Both the position numbers and the translations under genes were made by a program. A stretch of DNA of 64,000 nt from Betaproteobacteria bacterium (GTDB lineage: Bacteria; Pseudomonadota; Gammaproteobacteria; Burkholderiales; Casimicrobiaceae), in assembly GCA_013298695.1 (NCBI GenBank), contig JAAFIS010000001.1, positions 806,001-870,000 of the forward strand, in the 5' to 3' direction. Under the pieces are notes generated by a model. That model was not told the origin of the DNA and searched no databases. It worked only from the letters and a program-made list of their open reading frames with translations. Below are positions 7,856-16,899 of this stretch, piece after piece (position 1 is the first letter of the stretch; every line of letters begins with the position of its first letter).

Positions 7856-8751
7856 GCATTCGGTCGCAAGGCCTTGTGTTTAGCGCCCTGGCGTGGCTGT
7901 CGCTTGCGGTCAGTTTGATATTGCCTACGCTCGAAGTTCAAGCCCAGCTCGCGCTACTCGCACCGATCATCTTGTTGCTGGGCGTACCTCACGGTGCGCT
8001 TGATATCGTATACGTGCGACAGGCTGCCCGCATCAGATCAGCCTCCGCATGGACCTTATTCACAATCGCCTATCTGGCCGCAGCGGCAGCGGTGATGGTC
8101 GTGTGGTGGATTGCGCCCGGTGTGTTCCTCGTCGTGTTTCTGGTCATCTCGGCGCTTCACTTTTCAGGCGACCCACAGGGCGCTGTATCCCCCTTTTTGC
8201 GAACGCTCTATGGCGTAGGGATCATTCTCTGCCCCCTGGCGTTGCACTCAGCGGAGGTCTACCAGCTCTTTGCGGCGCTCGCTGGTGAGGCGGCTGCCAA
8301 GAGCATCATCACGGCCATGCAATGGGCCGCGTGGCCGTGCGTCGCTGCCATTGGTCTCGCAGCGATCATCGGCGTGAAGGAAGATCTCGCGCGCAGTATC
8401 GAATTGGTATCGGTAACTGCGTTACTCGTCTGTGCGCCGCCGCTCATTGGGTTCACGATTTTCTTCTGTTGTATGCACAGCGCGAGACACGTGCTGAGAA
8501 CGCGAGACTACTCCGACGCTGGAACACTCAGCCACCTCGCGCGCATCGCAAGTTGGCCGATGCTTGCGACCTTTATTGGCGTAGTAATCGCATGGTGGCT
8601 GTCTGGCGGAAAGCCCGTCGATACACGCATCGCGCAAGTCTTGTTCGTTGGCTTAGCCGCGCTCACGGTGCCGCATATGATCGTAGTAGAAAGGGTTCGC
8701 TTGACCGGCTGGGCAATGGGACGCAGCACCTCAAAGTCCTCGATTGCCTAA
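7852..8751 (+). CDS. blh: Beta-carotene 15,15'-dioxygenase, Brp/Blh family
   Basis: This 299-residue integral membrane protein cleaves beta-carotene into two retinal molecules, completing chromophore supply for the rhodopsin. Conserved histidines expected to bind iron are H47 (GVPHGALD), H103 (ALHFSGD), H209 and H213 (CMHSARH) and H275 (VPHMIV), spread through hydrophobic helices as in the family. It is the last gene of the cassette. A degraded dacB 3' fragment begins 48 bp downstream. Confidence 0.94.
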   Translation: MSIRSQGLVFSALAWLSLAVSLILPTLEVQAQLALLAPIILLLGVPHGALDIVYVRQAARIRSASAWTLFTIAYLAAAAAVMVVWWIAPGVFLVVFLVISALHFSGDPQGAVSPFLRTLYGVGIILCPLALHSAEVYQLFAALAGEAAAKSIITAMQWAAWPCVAAIGLAAIIGVKEDLARSIELVSVTALLVCAPPLIGFTIFFCCMHSARHVLRTRDYSDAGTLSHLARIASWPMLATFIGVVIAWWLSGGKPVDTRIAQVLFVGLAALTVPHMIVVERVRLTGWAMGRSTSKSSIA

Positions 8752-8798
8752 CGGGTGAGCGTGTCCGGCAAATTGGAGCTCACCGGAGCCCAATCTAG

Positions 8799-9035
8799 CG
8801 CAATGTCACGAAGGTCGCCGGCTATCTGCCCGATCCCAAGAGCGGTGACGCTAACGACCCGCTAGTTGTGGTCCTCTTCCTCAAGCATGACAACGCGCGC
8901 GGAGCCAAGGGCAGGGCGGTGCTGGATGAACCCTTGAAAGGTTGCATGCAGAGCGCACAAAAGCGACGAGTGTTTTCCAAGTTCAAACGCGCATTGAACC
9001 TGCAAGGATCGCGCACGCTTAAAAAGTCGCACTAA
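8799..9035 (+). pseudogene. Degraded dacB 3' fragment, copy 2
   Basis: In frame from 8799 the translation reads RNVTKVAGYLPDPKSGDAND, then VVLFLKHDNARGAKGRAVLDE, closely matching the copy at 11515-11778 and the tail at 1-80. A TAG lies directly before 8799, so the KTG catalytic motif is missing. The original stop is lost and the frame runs on to TAA at 9033-9035. It cannot be a functional enzyme. The rest of the blh-antiporter gap (8752-9187) holds nothing else recognised. Confidence 0.75.
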
Positions 9036-9187
9036 GAAATACGGCGCCCACGCTACGTCAAGCAAATTTTGAGATACGCTCCACTTAAATCGTGTGGCGC
9101 TGCTTGCCGTTGGTTCAGTGATCCCATCTCGCACGTTCACGCTGCTATCGATGCCGCGCTCTTGTTAGTCACTAGAAAGTTCTCGAC

Positions 9188-10144
9188 ATGGATTCATGGC
9201 TAAGTATTTTGATCGGTTTAGTGCTGCTGGTCGTAGGCGGCGAAATGCTGGTGCGCGGCGCGGTGGCGTCTGCGAAAGCCTTGGGTGTCTCGCCGCTCCT
9301 CATCGGCTTGACGCTGGTGGGTTTCGGCACTTCCACGCCAGAGCTTGTAACGAGCGTCACGGCTGCGCTCAACGGCTCGCCCGGTATCGCGGTGGGTAAT
9401 GTGGTGGGTTCAAACATTGCGAATATCTTGCTAATCCTTGGCATATCAGCCTGCATCTTTCCTCTGGCGATCAATCCAAAAGGCTTTAAGCGCGATGCAT
9501 TCATGCTGGTCGCCTCCGCGGTTGCGTGCGTAGCGGTGATCCTTCATGGCCGCATTGGCGCGGGCATTGGGCTCGCGTTCATTGCGACCCTGATTGGCTA
9601 CGTTGTGTATGTATATGCCCAGGAAAAGCGCGCTCCGGACGAGGCTGCTGTTGTTGCGGAGCACATAGCTGAAGATGCGCGCGTCGGCCCGAAGAATGTC
9701 GCGCTGTCGGTAATTTTGGCGATAGCGGGTATCGCGGTCACCATTTTTGGCGCTCGCTTCCTAGTGGGCGGCGCCATCGACTTGGCCAAAGGCCTAGGTG
9801 TGTCCGACACCATTGTTGGGCTCACCATTGTCGCCGTCGGCACCTCGATGCCCGAAATGGTGACCTCGGTCATGGCGGCGCTTCGCAAACACGCCGACGT
9901 CGCTTACGGCAACATCATTGGCTCAAATATTTTCAACATCCTCTTCATCTTGGGCGCAACGGCGCTGATTCAGCCGATTGATGTACCGAGCCAGATTGCG
10001 AAATTAGACATTTGGGTGATGCTCGCAACAACCGCATTGCTCGTCGTATTTGCGCGCACTGGCATCAAGTTGCAGCGCTGGGAGGGTATGGTCTTTGTGG
10101 GGGGCTACATCGGGTATGTCGCTTATCTCATCTCGATTGCTTGA
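9188..10144 (+). CDS. Calcium/sodium antiporter family protein (YrbG-like)
   Basis: This 318-residue inner-membrane exchanger of the CaCA family has two inverted alpha repeats. The first has GFGTSTPEL and GNVVGSNIANIL, the second AVGTSMPEM and GNIIGSNIFNIL, separated by a charged loop near residues 140-160. Such proteins exchange Ca2+ or related cations for Na+ or H+. It lies 21 bp upstream of nhaA on the same strand, probably co-transcribed. Substrate specificity cannot be read from these motifs. Confidence 0.92.
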   Translation: MDSWLSILIGLVLLVVGGEMLVRGAVASAKALGVSPLLIGLTLVGFGTSTPELVTSVTAALNGSPGIAVGNVVGSNIANILLILGISACIFPLAINPKGFKRDAFMLVASAVACVAVILHGRIGAGIGLAFIATLIGYVVYVYAQEKRAPDEAAVVAEHIAEDARVGPKNVALSVILAIAGIAVTIFGARFLVGGAIDLAKGLGVSDTIVGLTIVAVGTSMPEMVTSVMAALRKHADVAYGNIIGSNIFNILFILGATALIQPIDVPSQIAKLDIWVMLATTALLVVFARTGIKLQRWEGMVFVGGYIGYVAYLISIA

Positions 10145-10165
10145 TCGCGTTAACGAAAGCTAACT

Positions 10166-11416
10166 ATGGCCGCCACTGCGTCAACCCAAAAATTCCTAGG
10201 CGTGTTGCCGCAAGAAGCCGTGCCCGGTGCACTGCTCGTGTTCGTTGCAGCGCTTGCGATGATCGTCGTGAATTCGCCCTGGGGCGCGGCCTATCAAGCC
10301 GCGCTTGCAACGTCATTCACCATTGGCCCCACCGGCGGTGGAATCGAAATGAAGCTCGCGTATTGGATCAAGAATGCGCTGATGGCGTTGTTCTTTTTCT
10401 TCGTGGGTTTAGAGCTGAAACGCGAAATGCTCGAAGGGCAGCTCTCAAACCCGAAGGCGGCGATGCTGCCTGTGCTTGCAGCCGCGGGCGGCATGGCCGT
10501 GCCTGCGCTCGTTTATCTGGCGTTAGCTGGTGACGCGGGTTTTGGCAGAGGTTGGGCGATTCCTGCGGCCACTGACATCGCGTTTGCGCTCGGCGTGCTC
10601 TCGCTCTTGGGAAATCGCGTGCCGCCTGCGCTCAAAGCATTTTTGCTAGCAGTGGCTGTCGTCGATGATCTCGGTGCGATTTTGATCGTCGCTTTTTTCT
10701 ACACCGAACAAGTGTTTACGAACTATCTGGTTATGGCCGCAGCGGTTACTGCAGCGTTGGTCGTGATGAATCGCTTGAAGATCGCCTCGATTGGTTTGTA
10801 TTTGATGGTCGGCATAGTGCTCTGGGTCGTCATGTACAAATCAGGCATCAGCCCCACGATTGGCGGCGTCATCGTTGCTGCCTGTGTGCCGCTTAAAGAC
10901 AAACAAGGTCATAGCCCGCTGCATGAAGCGGAACACAGCTTTCGCCCCTGGGTATTGTTTGGTGTCATGCCGGTGTTTGCATTTGCAAATGCGGGCATCA
11001 GCCTAGAGGGCGCGGGCGCATACCTTACTCACCCAATCACCTTGGGCGCGGCCTTGGGTTTAGCGATGGGCAAACCGCTCGGAATCGCCGCAATGACCGT
11101 GCTCGGCGCGATGCTGTTGAAAGCTAAAAAGCCCGGAAACCTATTGCAGATTGTCGGCGTCGGTTGCATCGCAGGCGTGGGCTTCACCATGAGTCTGTTT
11201 GTTGGCGCGTTGGCGTTTACCGATGAAGCGCTCGCCACTCCGGTGCGTTTGGGCGTGTACGCGGGTTCGATTTTTTCCGCACTGCTCGGCTTAGCGATCT
11301 TGGCATACGCGCTCCCGAAATCGGCAAGCACACCTGCGCCAGATGCTGACGATCAAACCCGCCCATTTATCTTGCCCGAGCCCAAATACGAGGCCTACGA
11401 AAAAGCAAAACCGTAA
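10166..11416 (+). CDS. nhaA: Na+/H+ antiporter NhaA
   Basis: This 416-residue NhaA exports Na+ in exchange for protons and regulates cytoplasmic pH. D137 in AATDIAFALG and the adjacent D167-D168 in VAVVDDLGAIL correspond to the E. coli D133 and D163/D164 transport residues. The C-terminus has a short charged tail. The gene follows the CaCA antiporter by 21 bp and lies just downstream of the rhodopsin cassette. A light-driven proton gradient could power it, which is an inference from context. Confidence 0.96.
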   Translation: MAATASTQKFLGVLPQEAVPGALLVFVAALAMIVVNSPWGAAYQAALATSFTIGPTGGGIEMKLAYWIKNALMALFFFFVGLELKREMLEGQLSNPKAAMLPVLAAAGGMAVPALVYLALAGDAGFGRGWAIPAATDIAFALGVLSLLGNRVPPALKAFLLAVAVVDDLGAILIVAFFYTEQVFTNYLVMAAAVTAALVVMNRLKIASIGLYLMVGIVLWVVMYKSGISPTIGGVIVAACVPLKDKQGHSPLHEAEHSFRPWVLFGVMPVFAFANAGISLEGAGAYLTHPITLGAALGLAMGKPLGIAAMTVLGAMLLKAKKPGNLLQIVGVGCIAGVGFTMSLFVGALAFTDEALATPVRLGVYAGSIFSALLGLAILAYALPKSASTPAPDADDQTRPFILPEPKYEAYEKAKP

Positions 11417-11514
11417 CGCGGGCGCTTCGAAGTTTTCGAGGCGGCCTAGCTCGAAAACATTCGACCTAATGGGCAAACAAGAAGAGCCCGCGTAGTCGTG
11501 GTGAGCGTGCTCCT

Positions 11515-11778
11515 AGTAAGCACGTCGCTATCGTCGGCATCGACGGACCCATACGAAATCGCCTGCAATACACCGACACCAAAGACATCGGCCGCATGAA
11601 AACCGGCGGCCTGCGCAACGTAACCAGCGTCGCCGGTTATCTGCCCGATCCAAAGAGCGGCGAAGCCAACGACCCACTAGTCGTCGTCCTCTTCCTCAAT
11701 CATGACAACGCGCGCGGCGCGAAGGGCAGGGCGGTGCTGGATGAATTAATGAAAGGGTTTGTTGCGCGAGGGCGGTAA
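11515..11778 (+). pseudogene. Degraded dacB 3' fragment, copy 3 (with KTG motif)
   Basis: In frame with the stop at 11776-11778 the translation has VGIDGPIRNRLQ, then MKTGGLRNVTSVAGYLPDP and LNHDNARGAKGRAVLDE. This corresponds to the last quarter of an S13 D,D-carboxypeptidase, including the KTG box. The N-terminal catalytic SxxK region is absent and the fragment starts about 100 bp after nhaA. A 60-codon frame from the ATG at 11596 is open but could not form the fold alone. Confidence 0.75.
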
Positions 11779-11854
11779 GCGTGATCGTCGTAACGATCAA
11801 AAGCGCTTCTCTCGTTGCCACCGCTTCAATAGACCTCGTACCCATCCACGCGCT

Positions 11855-12063
11855 GAACCTTCCCGTTCGCGGTGAATCTTCCTTTTTGGAACGAACCTTC
11901 CGGTTCATAGCGAACCTTCGGGTTCATAGCACGCCCTCCTGTTCGCGGTGAGCCCTCCCGTTCGCGGTGAGTCCTCCCGTCCGTGGTGAGCTCTCCCGTT
12001 CGTGGTGATTCCTCCCGTCCGTGCTGAGCTCTCCCGTTCGTGGTGAGCCTGTCGAACCATGAA
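11855..12063. repeat. Tandem array of 11 diverged 19 bp units
   Basis: From 11855 the sequence keeps an exact 19 bp period for 11 units (209 bp). The middle units read close to GAGCTCTCCCGTTCGTGGT. The first four are more diverged (GAACCTTC starts), and the last runs into GAGCCTGTCGAACCATGAA, which resembles a dispersed proteobacterial repeat. There are no unique spacers, so this is not a CRISPR array. Any open frame across it is repeat-derived. Confidence 0.85.
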
Positions 12064-12096
12064 CGTAATAGAAGTTAAATCGTGCCAGTTCAATAG

Positions 12097-12237
12097 ATCA
12101 ACCCGATCATCTACGCTGAAATCTCCTGCGCGTTCGCGCGAATCGAAGAGCTGGAGCACGTCGTAGCCCAACTGCAACTTGCCGTGCAGTTTGCGGCGTG
12201 TGCGTTAACCACACCAGCACAGGAAATCCAAGCCTAG
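12097..12237 (+). pseudogene. VapC-like PIN toxin fragment (C-terminal side)
   Basis: The frame reads INPIIYAEISCAFARIEELE and continues to TAG at 12235-12237. INPIIYAE followed by a RIEELE helix is typical of the middle of PIN-domain VapC toxins, including the conserved Glu. A TAG lies just upstream and no start is present, so the N-terminal half is lost. The rest of 12238-12448 holds no gene that I recognise. Confidence 0.55.
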
Positions 12238-12448
12238 CTCGGTTGATTCGTCTGATTACTATGCCGTTCATTGAAGGCACGACAACCCGAACGTGGCCCT
12301 TTTATTCGGTTTTGCAACACCTCGGCGCGGCTGAGCTCGCCAGATACTGTCTTTTTCCGCTGTCCCCTCGCATCGACGGGAATCTGATGTCGTAGTCCGC
12401 AGCTGGTTTACGTCTACACATCACGACCACTTAATCGGAGTTTTTTGC

Positions 12449-13453
12449 ATGACACGTCTTTTTCGCCTTTTCCTCACGCTCGCCTTGGCGTTGATGGCGC
12501 ACGGCATTGCTGCGCAAGACATGCCGAGCAGCAAAGACCATCCGGCCGTCAAGCGATTTGCTGGCAGCACGATTGTTGGCTATGCAGTGCGCAATTTTGA
12601 AAGGGTTGAACTTCAGACCTCTACGTTTGCTGAGTACGACTTAAAAGCGCAGAAACGCGTGTATGCAAAAGACCCACTGGTGCTCGAAGGCAAACTGACG
12701 CGGCTGTGGTACGAGGCGGCAGGCACCACCACCTCAACGGAGTTATTCCGCAACTACAGTAACGAGTTAAAGGCCGCAGGATTCACCACGCTGTACGACT
12801 CAACGCGAGACCCAAAAGCCACCCAGTGGACTAATTTTTTAGCGCCGTTTTCATCGTCAGGTGGCGCAGACATTAAGAACACGCGTAGCGAATACATTTT
12901 TTTCGCCGCCGCCGAAAAAACGATTAGAACCGGCACGTTTCAAAAAGGCGATCTCACCGTTCGCTTGGTCACCGTTGAATGGGATGCCGCAGACAACACC
13001 TATCGGACAAAGGCAGGCGCATACGCTGCGCTGGATGTTGTGGAAACCAAGGCCATGCAACAAAACATGGTGGTGGTGAGCGCAAGCGAGATGAGCAAAG
13101 CCATCGCCAGCACTGGCAAAGTGGCGATCTATGGCATCTTTTTTGATACCGGAAAGTCAGAGGTTAAGCCAGAGTCGAAACCGTCTCTTGAGCAAATCGC
13201 AGCGCTGATGAAGAGCGAGCCGGCAACCCGCGTACACATCGTGGGGCACACCGATAGTGTTGGCAGTTTTGAAAGCAACATGGGGCTGTCAAAACGTCGC
13301 GCCGATGCCATCATCGCCATGCTCAGCCGCGACTACGGCGTGAGCGCACCGCGACTGACCGCCAACGGCGTTGCGCATCTAGCGCCCGTTGCAACCAACG
13401 CAACTGAAGAAGGCCGAGCGAAAAATCGGCGCGTGGAATTGGTGCCGCAATAG
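12449..13453 (+). CDS. DUF4892-OmpA family outer-membrane/periplasmic protein
   Basis: This 334-residue exported protein has a signal peptide (residues 1 to about 22, cleavage near GIAAQD). A DUF4892-like domain follows (about 25-205), then a C-terminal OmpA-like peptidoglycan-binding domain (about 225-334). The latter has the motifs FFDTGKSEVKPES, VGHTDSVGSFESN and LSKRRADAI. It probably anchors to peptidoglycan in the periplasm, and no enzymatic role is known. It is intact although PIN-toxin remnants lie on both sides. Confidence 0.85.
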   Translation: MTRLFRLFLTLALALMAHGIAAQDMPSSKDHPAVKRFAGSTIVGYAVRNFERVELQTSTFAEYDLKAQKRVYAKDPLVLEGKLTRLWYEAAGTTTSTELFRNYSNELKAAGFTTLYDSTRDPKATQWTNFLAPFSSSGGADIKNTRSEYIFFAAAEKTIRTGTFQKGDLTVRLVTVEWDAADNTYRTKAGAYAALDVVETKAMQQNMVVVSASEMSKAIASTGKVAIYGIFFDTGKSEVKPESKPSLEQIAALMKSEPATRVHIVGHTDSVGSFESNMGLSKRRADAIIAMLSRDYGVSAPRLTANGVAHLAPVATNATEEGRAKNRRVELVPQ

Positions 13454-13732
13454 CGGTCGATGGCGATCCGGTGCCTGCTCGGCGCAAGATGAAAATAGTT
13501 GATCGGTTTGAGGCGGTGCGCGGCAAAGGCAACGTCAAGTGGCGCACCGACGCATTGATGAAACTGCTGCGTCGCAAATCTGATCCGACACGCGCATGCT
13601 GCGGGTGGATGCAACGTCCTGATCGACATACTCAAAGACGACAGCAAGTAGGCTGCGTGGTCACTCGCGCAGTTGCGCGCGCAGTCACAAATCCACGCGC
13701 TGGCCATCAACCCGATCATCTAAGCGAAATGA
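13454..13732 (+). pseudogene. Decayed VapBC remnant (antitoxin tail plus VapC N-terminal half)
   Basis: From about 13471 one frame gives an antitoxin-like tail (GNVKWRTDALMKLLR). After a frameshift near 13610 a second frame from 13619 reads LIDILKDDSK-stop-AAWSLAQLRAQSQ, then INPII-stop. Restoring W for the TAG at 13649 and Y for the TAA at 13721 gives a normal PIN-domain N-terminal half. The two stops and the frameshift make it non-functional. Its INPII(Y)AE end overlaps the start of the separate fragment at 12097. Confidence 0.55.
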
Positions 13733-14099
13733 ACCTGCGTCAAACGCTTGCTTGGACGATCTGCTTCTCTCTTCCTGTGGCGGCGTTTGAGGGTTATGCG
13801 AGTGCGGCGGTGGCGTGACCCGAACGCATCGTGCCAAAGCGCGAAGCGTCTAGCAGTTTTCAGCGGAAACGACCAATGAATAGGCGCTGGTTACGCAATC
13901 TAGAGATAGTCGATATTCGGCAAATCGTAGCCTTAGCCCCAGTGCAGCCTATGTTTCACGAGAAAGCTGAATACGCCAAGATCCAGCGATTTTCGAAATA
14001 ATTCAACCTGACCTCACATCCCGCAGCAAAATCGACTGTGGCCTCTTTGATTTCGCTTTGATGTCGCGAGAAGGCAATGCACGCGACGGGTGCGAAGTG
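13733..14099. other. Intergenic region without a recognised gene
   Basis: This is 367 bp between the VapBC remnant and the end of the minus-strand NTPase gene. A short hydrophobic frame (from 13730) continues the spurious frame of the remnant and has no ribosome-binding site. No hairpin with a T-run is seen. Confidence 0.5.
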
Positions 14100-16817
14100 C
14101 TACTCGTCTAGTAAGCTGATCAGTTTCAGGTCGAATTTTTTGTGATCGAAGTTGTACTGAATGACTTCCACCATTACCCAGTCACCTACGTCTGGTCCGC
14201 CCCGACTGGTCAACGGCGATCCCGAGAATTGTGATCGCTTCACAAGCCCAGTAGCCTCAAGCCCCCACTCAACAAATACCCCGTAGTCGTGAACTGAGAC
14301 GACTTGAGCGCCTAGTCGTGATTGGGGTGGATATTGGGCTTCATTCCGCGAAACCGTGTTGAGGGTGAAGTCATTATCGACAGCACGCTTGACAATATCA
14401 CCGATTTCGCCAATCTTGATCAAATCTTCCGTAGCTTCCTCAGTCAAGACTTTGGCTCGACCAACAAAATGATCCTCATGGTACTTTGCTAGATAGTTCA
14501 CTAACGTGGTCGAGGCATCAATCGCAGCTTGCTTAGAGTCGATACGAAAACGACCATTTCCTACAATGTTTTCGGCGATAGCTTTGGCCGGTTGATTTTC
14601 GCGAAAAAAAACATCTTCAGAGATCGTAGCCAAGTACGATATGTGTCGTAGAAGGTCGAGGTGAACAAATCCGCCCGGTGCAAGTGATACCAGATCGTCG
14701 TGTGCTACCGAGTTCGACAACCCTTCAGAAACGATGCAGCCCGCGTCAGCCAAGACATTCAAGTCTTCATACACGCGAGCAATCTGATGCCCTGACGCTT
14801 GCAACGCGCTAACCAAAGCGCTGACTTTGTGAAACCCCGTGGTGCGATTCGGACCAGGTTCACGAAACCGGTTTCTGAGCCACTGTAGGATCGCAATGCG
14901 CAAGAAGGGATTCGGGAGTGCATCGTCCGAATTGGATGCGAACAGATTTTTGATGTTTGACTTTTGATCGCTGTAGTACTTTCGCTGCCCTTTTAGCAAA
15001 ATCTTCATCATCAAATGATGCGAAATTTTATGGTTTCCATTCGACTGTCGGAGTCGCAAAAGTTCGTCAGTGCCGAGATATCCGCTCTTGCAGAAATCAA
15101 GCAATATTTCGAGGCCCTTTCTTATATTTCGCCCAGCTAGGCCCGTTATTATTCGACGGAACAGTTGATCTTGAAAGAGGGACAGAATCATCGACTGTAA
15201 ATACGCCGCCACTTCGCTTCGCTGACATTCCACTTTCATGTTGTTTGGAAGGTAAAACACGAACTTCTTTTGATCAGAAGTTATCTCGCGCAACGCGAAG
15301 TTGAGGCGCGCGTAGATAACCTTTTCCAAAAGAGGTGGATCAATGCGGAAAACCAGATCCTTAATCACGGTATCCAACGGAGGTTCATTCCGATACTGAT
15401 CATAAGTTGTGTCACGGATCGGGAGAAATACAGAGCACTCAAATTCGTCCTTCACCCAAGCGGCAACTTCAAACATCAAGAGCTGGTCTTCGCGACTACG
15501 CTTGTCGCAATTGTCCAAAACAACTACTAATAATTTTCCTCTCGATGCGAAGAGAAAATCTATCAGGCCCTTGAGAGTTGCACTCTTGTCCGCCTCTAGG
15601 CGATTTATCTCGGCGTAGATTACTTCTGCATAACGTTCAGTTCCTTCAGTGAAGAGCGCAGCTTTGCCACGTTCTACGTCGCGTAGTTGCTTCGCATATA
15701 TTTTCTTGATGGTCACAAGATCTGCGAATGCAATATCTTTGTGCAAAGCCTTGATAGCCAGCGTGATTCCAGCAATGACCCAATCGTATATCTTGCTTCT
15801 ATCGAGCGGCGCCTTATTTAAGTCCAGATGTATCCAGGCGGTCGTCGCAGACAGGTGCGGTAGCGCAATGAGTCGCAGATGCTCAGTAAACGTTGATTTG
15901 CCAACCCCGACGCCGCCAATCAGGAGACAAATTTGATTTTGAACACGAACATGATTTTTAAGCTGCTCGACGATTTCGTGTGGAGCAGTGGTGTCGGCAA
16001 TCAATTTTGCGGCTGTCACAGCTGACGGCGTGGCCGCTCGAATCAATTTGTCGATTGGAGCTATGTGCGCTTGCTTCCTGCGTGAATTGACGTACGCGTT
16101 GCGTACGACCGCTTCGCGCTCAGCAGCTTTGTCTGGATTGAAAAGATAGCGATACTCGATCGACACGTTGCTACCAAACGAGTTATCTCCCACAACTGCA
16201 TCGCGAGTTGAATTCCCACCAAGCATCTGCACTGGCTTAAAAAAAGTCGCAGACTTTCGAATACCGACACTGAACGCCTTTGCACGAGTCTGTAGAGCTG
16301 ACCTTGATGAAAACTTGAGCAGTTCTGCAAATAGTTCACTCGACACAACAAAGTCCGAAACATTGAGTCGGATCATCGGTTCAGCTTGATCCCAGAATCC
16401 CGCATAGAGCTGAATACCATCGCTGGCGATAATTCGCTCGCATGGATTAAGCGCTTTGGGATAAAGCGCATTTAGCTCTAGCGCGTACAACCGCGCCTCT
16501 CGTATTGCTTCTTCAAGATCTGAACCAGGTGCCTTAGCTTCAACGATGAGCAAAGGAAATCCATCAACGATCACAGCGTAGTCCGGGAAATACAACTTCC
16601 TGCCACCGCCTTTGTCGATTGGCAACTTGCGTATGTCTACCTTCGTATGAACTTCCTCAGCAAGAAAACCCAAGCCATTTGGCGTCTCTGTTGTAAGCAG
16701 TTTAAAGAGTATTTTCTGCTCTACATCGCTCTCTGATTTGCAAGCAGACCCATCATAAAGTGTCGTCATAGTGCCCTCAAGGGCTGCCCACGGCAGCATG
16801 TAATCTTTTATTGGCAC
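14100..16817 (-). CDS. PD-(D/E)xK nuclease - P-loop NTPase - S1 domain protein, candidate defence gene
   Basis: This 905-residue protein has three parts. The N-terminal region (about 25-150) resembles the HsdR N-terminal nuclease domain of type I restriction enzymes, with the PD-(D/E)xK residues P78, D79, E93 and K95 (LYFPDY, LIVEAKAP). The centre has a Walker A GGVGVGKST (301-309), a Walker B LLVVVLDNCD (429-438) and a downstream LPIRD element, as in STAND-like ATPases. The last ~74 residues look like an S1/OB RNA-binding domain (YGVFVEWG, GLVKRSQF). No helicase motifs of a real HsdR are present and there are no hsdM or hsdS genes nearby. The start is GTG at 16817; ATG at 16799 is an alternative. 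The function is unknown; a nucleic-acid-sensing nuclease is inferred. Confidence 0.72.
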   Translation of the reverse strand: MPIKDYMLPWAALEGTMTTLYDGSACKSESDVEQKILFKLLTTETPNGLGFLAEEVHTKVDIRKLPIDKGGGRKLYFPDYAVIVDGFPLLIVEAKAPGSDLEEAIREARLYALELNALYPKALNPCERIIASDGIQLYAGFWDQAEPMIRLNVSDFVVSSELFAELLKFSSRSALQTRAKAFSVGIRKSATFFKPVQMLGGNSTRDAVVGDNSFGSNVSIEYRYLFNPDKAAEREAVVRNAYVNSRRKQAHIAPIDKLIRAATPSAVTAAKLIADTTAPHEIVEQLKNHVRVQNQICLLIGGVGVGKSTFTEHLRLIALPHLSATTAWIHLDLNKAPLDRSKIYDWVIAGITLAIKALHKDIAFADLVTIKKIYAKQLRDVERGKAALFTEGTERYAEVIYAEINRLEADKSATLKGLIDFLFASRGKLLVVVLDNCDKRSREDQLLMFEVAAWVKDEFECSVFLPIRDTTYDQYRNEPPLDTVIKDLVFRIDPPLLEKVIYARLNFALREITSDQKKFVFYLPNNMKVECQRSEVAAYLQSMILSLFQDQLFRRIITGLAGRNIRKGLEILLDFCKSGYLGTDELLRLRQSNGNHKISHHLMMKILLKGQRKYYSDQKSNIKNLFASNSDDALPNPFLRIAILQWLRNRFREPGPNRTTGFHKVSALVSALQASGHQIARVYEDLNVLADAGCIVSEGLSNSVAHDDLVSLAPGGFVHLDLLRHISYLATISEDVFFRENQPAKAIAENIVGNGRFRIDSKQAAIDASTTLVNYLAKYHEDHFVGRAKVLTEEATEDLIKIGEIGDIVKRAVDNDFTLNTVSRNEAQYPPQSRLGAQVVSVHDYGVFVEWGLEATGLVKRSQFSGSPLTSRGGPDVGDWVMVEVIQYNFDHKKFDLKLISLLDE

Positions 16818-16899
16818 GGCCTTCCAGATCTCACCACAAAGATGACCGTGCGAAAACCCTATGACAATACACGAATTACCGCGCGCAAATGGGGTCAGG

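Noticed and set aside
11855-12063. Possible CRISPR array
   Set aside because: Units are directly adjacent with a 19 bp period and no unique spacers; no cas genes.
11905-12177. 90-codon minus-strand frame with RQAHHERE-type repeats
   Set aside because: It is the translation of the 19 bp tandem array; no start signal or family.
14100-16817. Type I restriction subunit HsdR
   Set aside because: Only the N-terminal nuclease region is similar; helicase motifs and hsdM/hsdS are missing.
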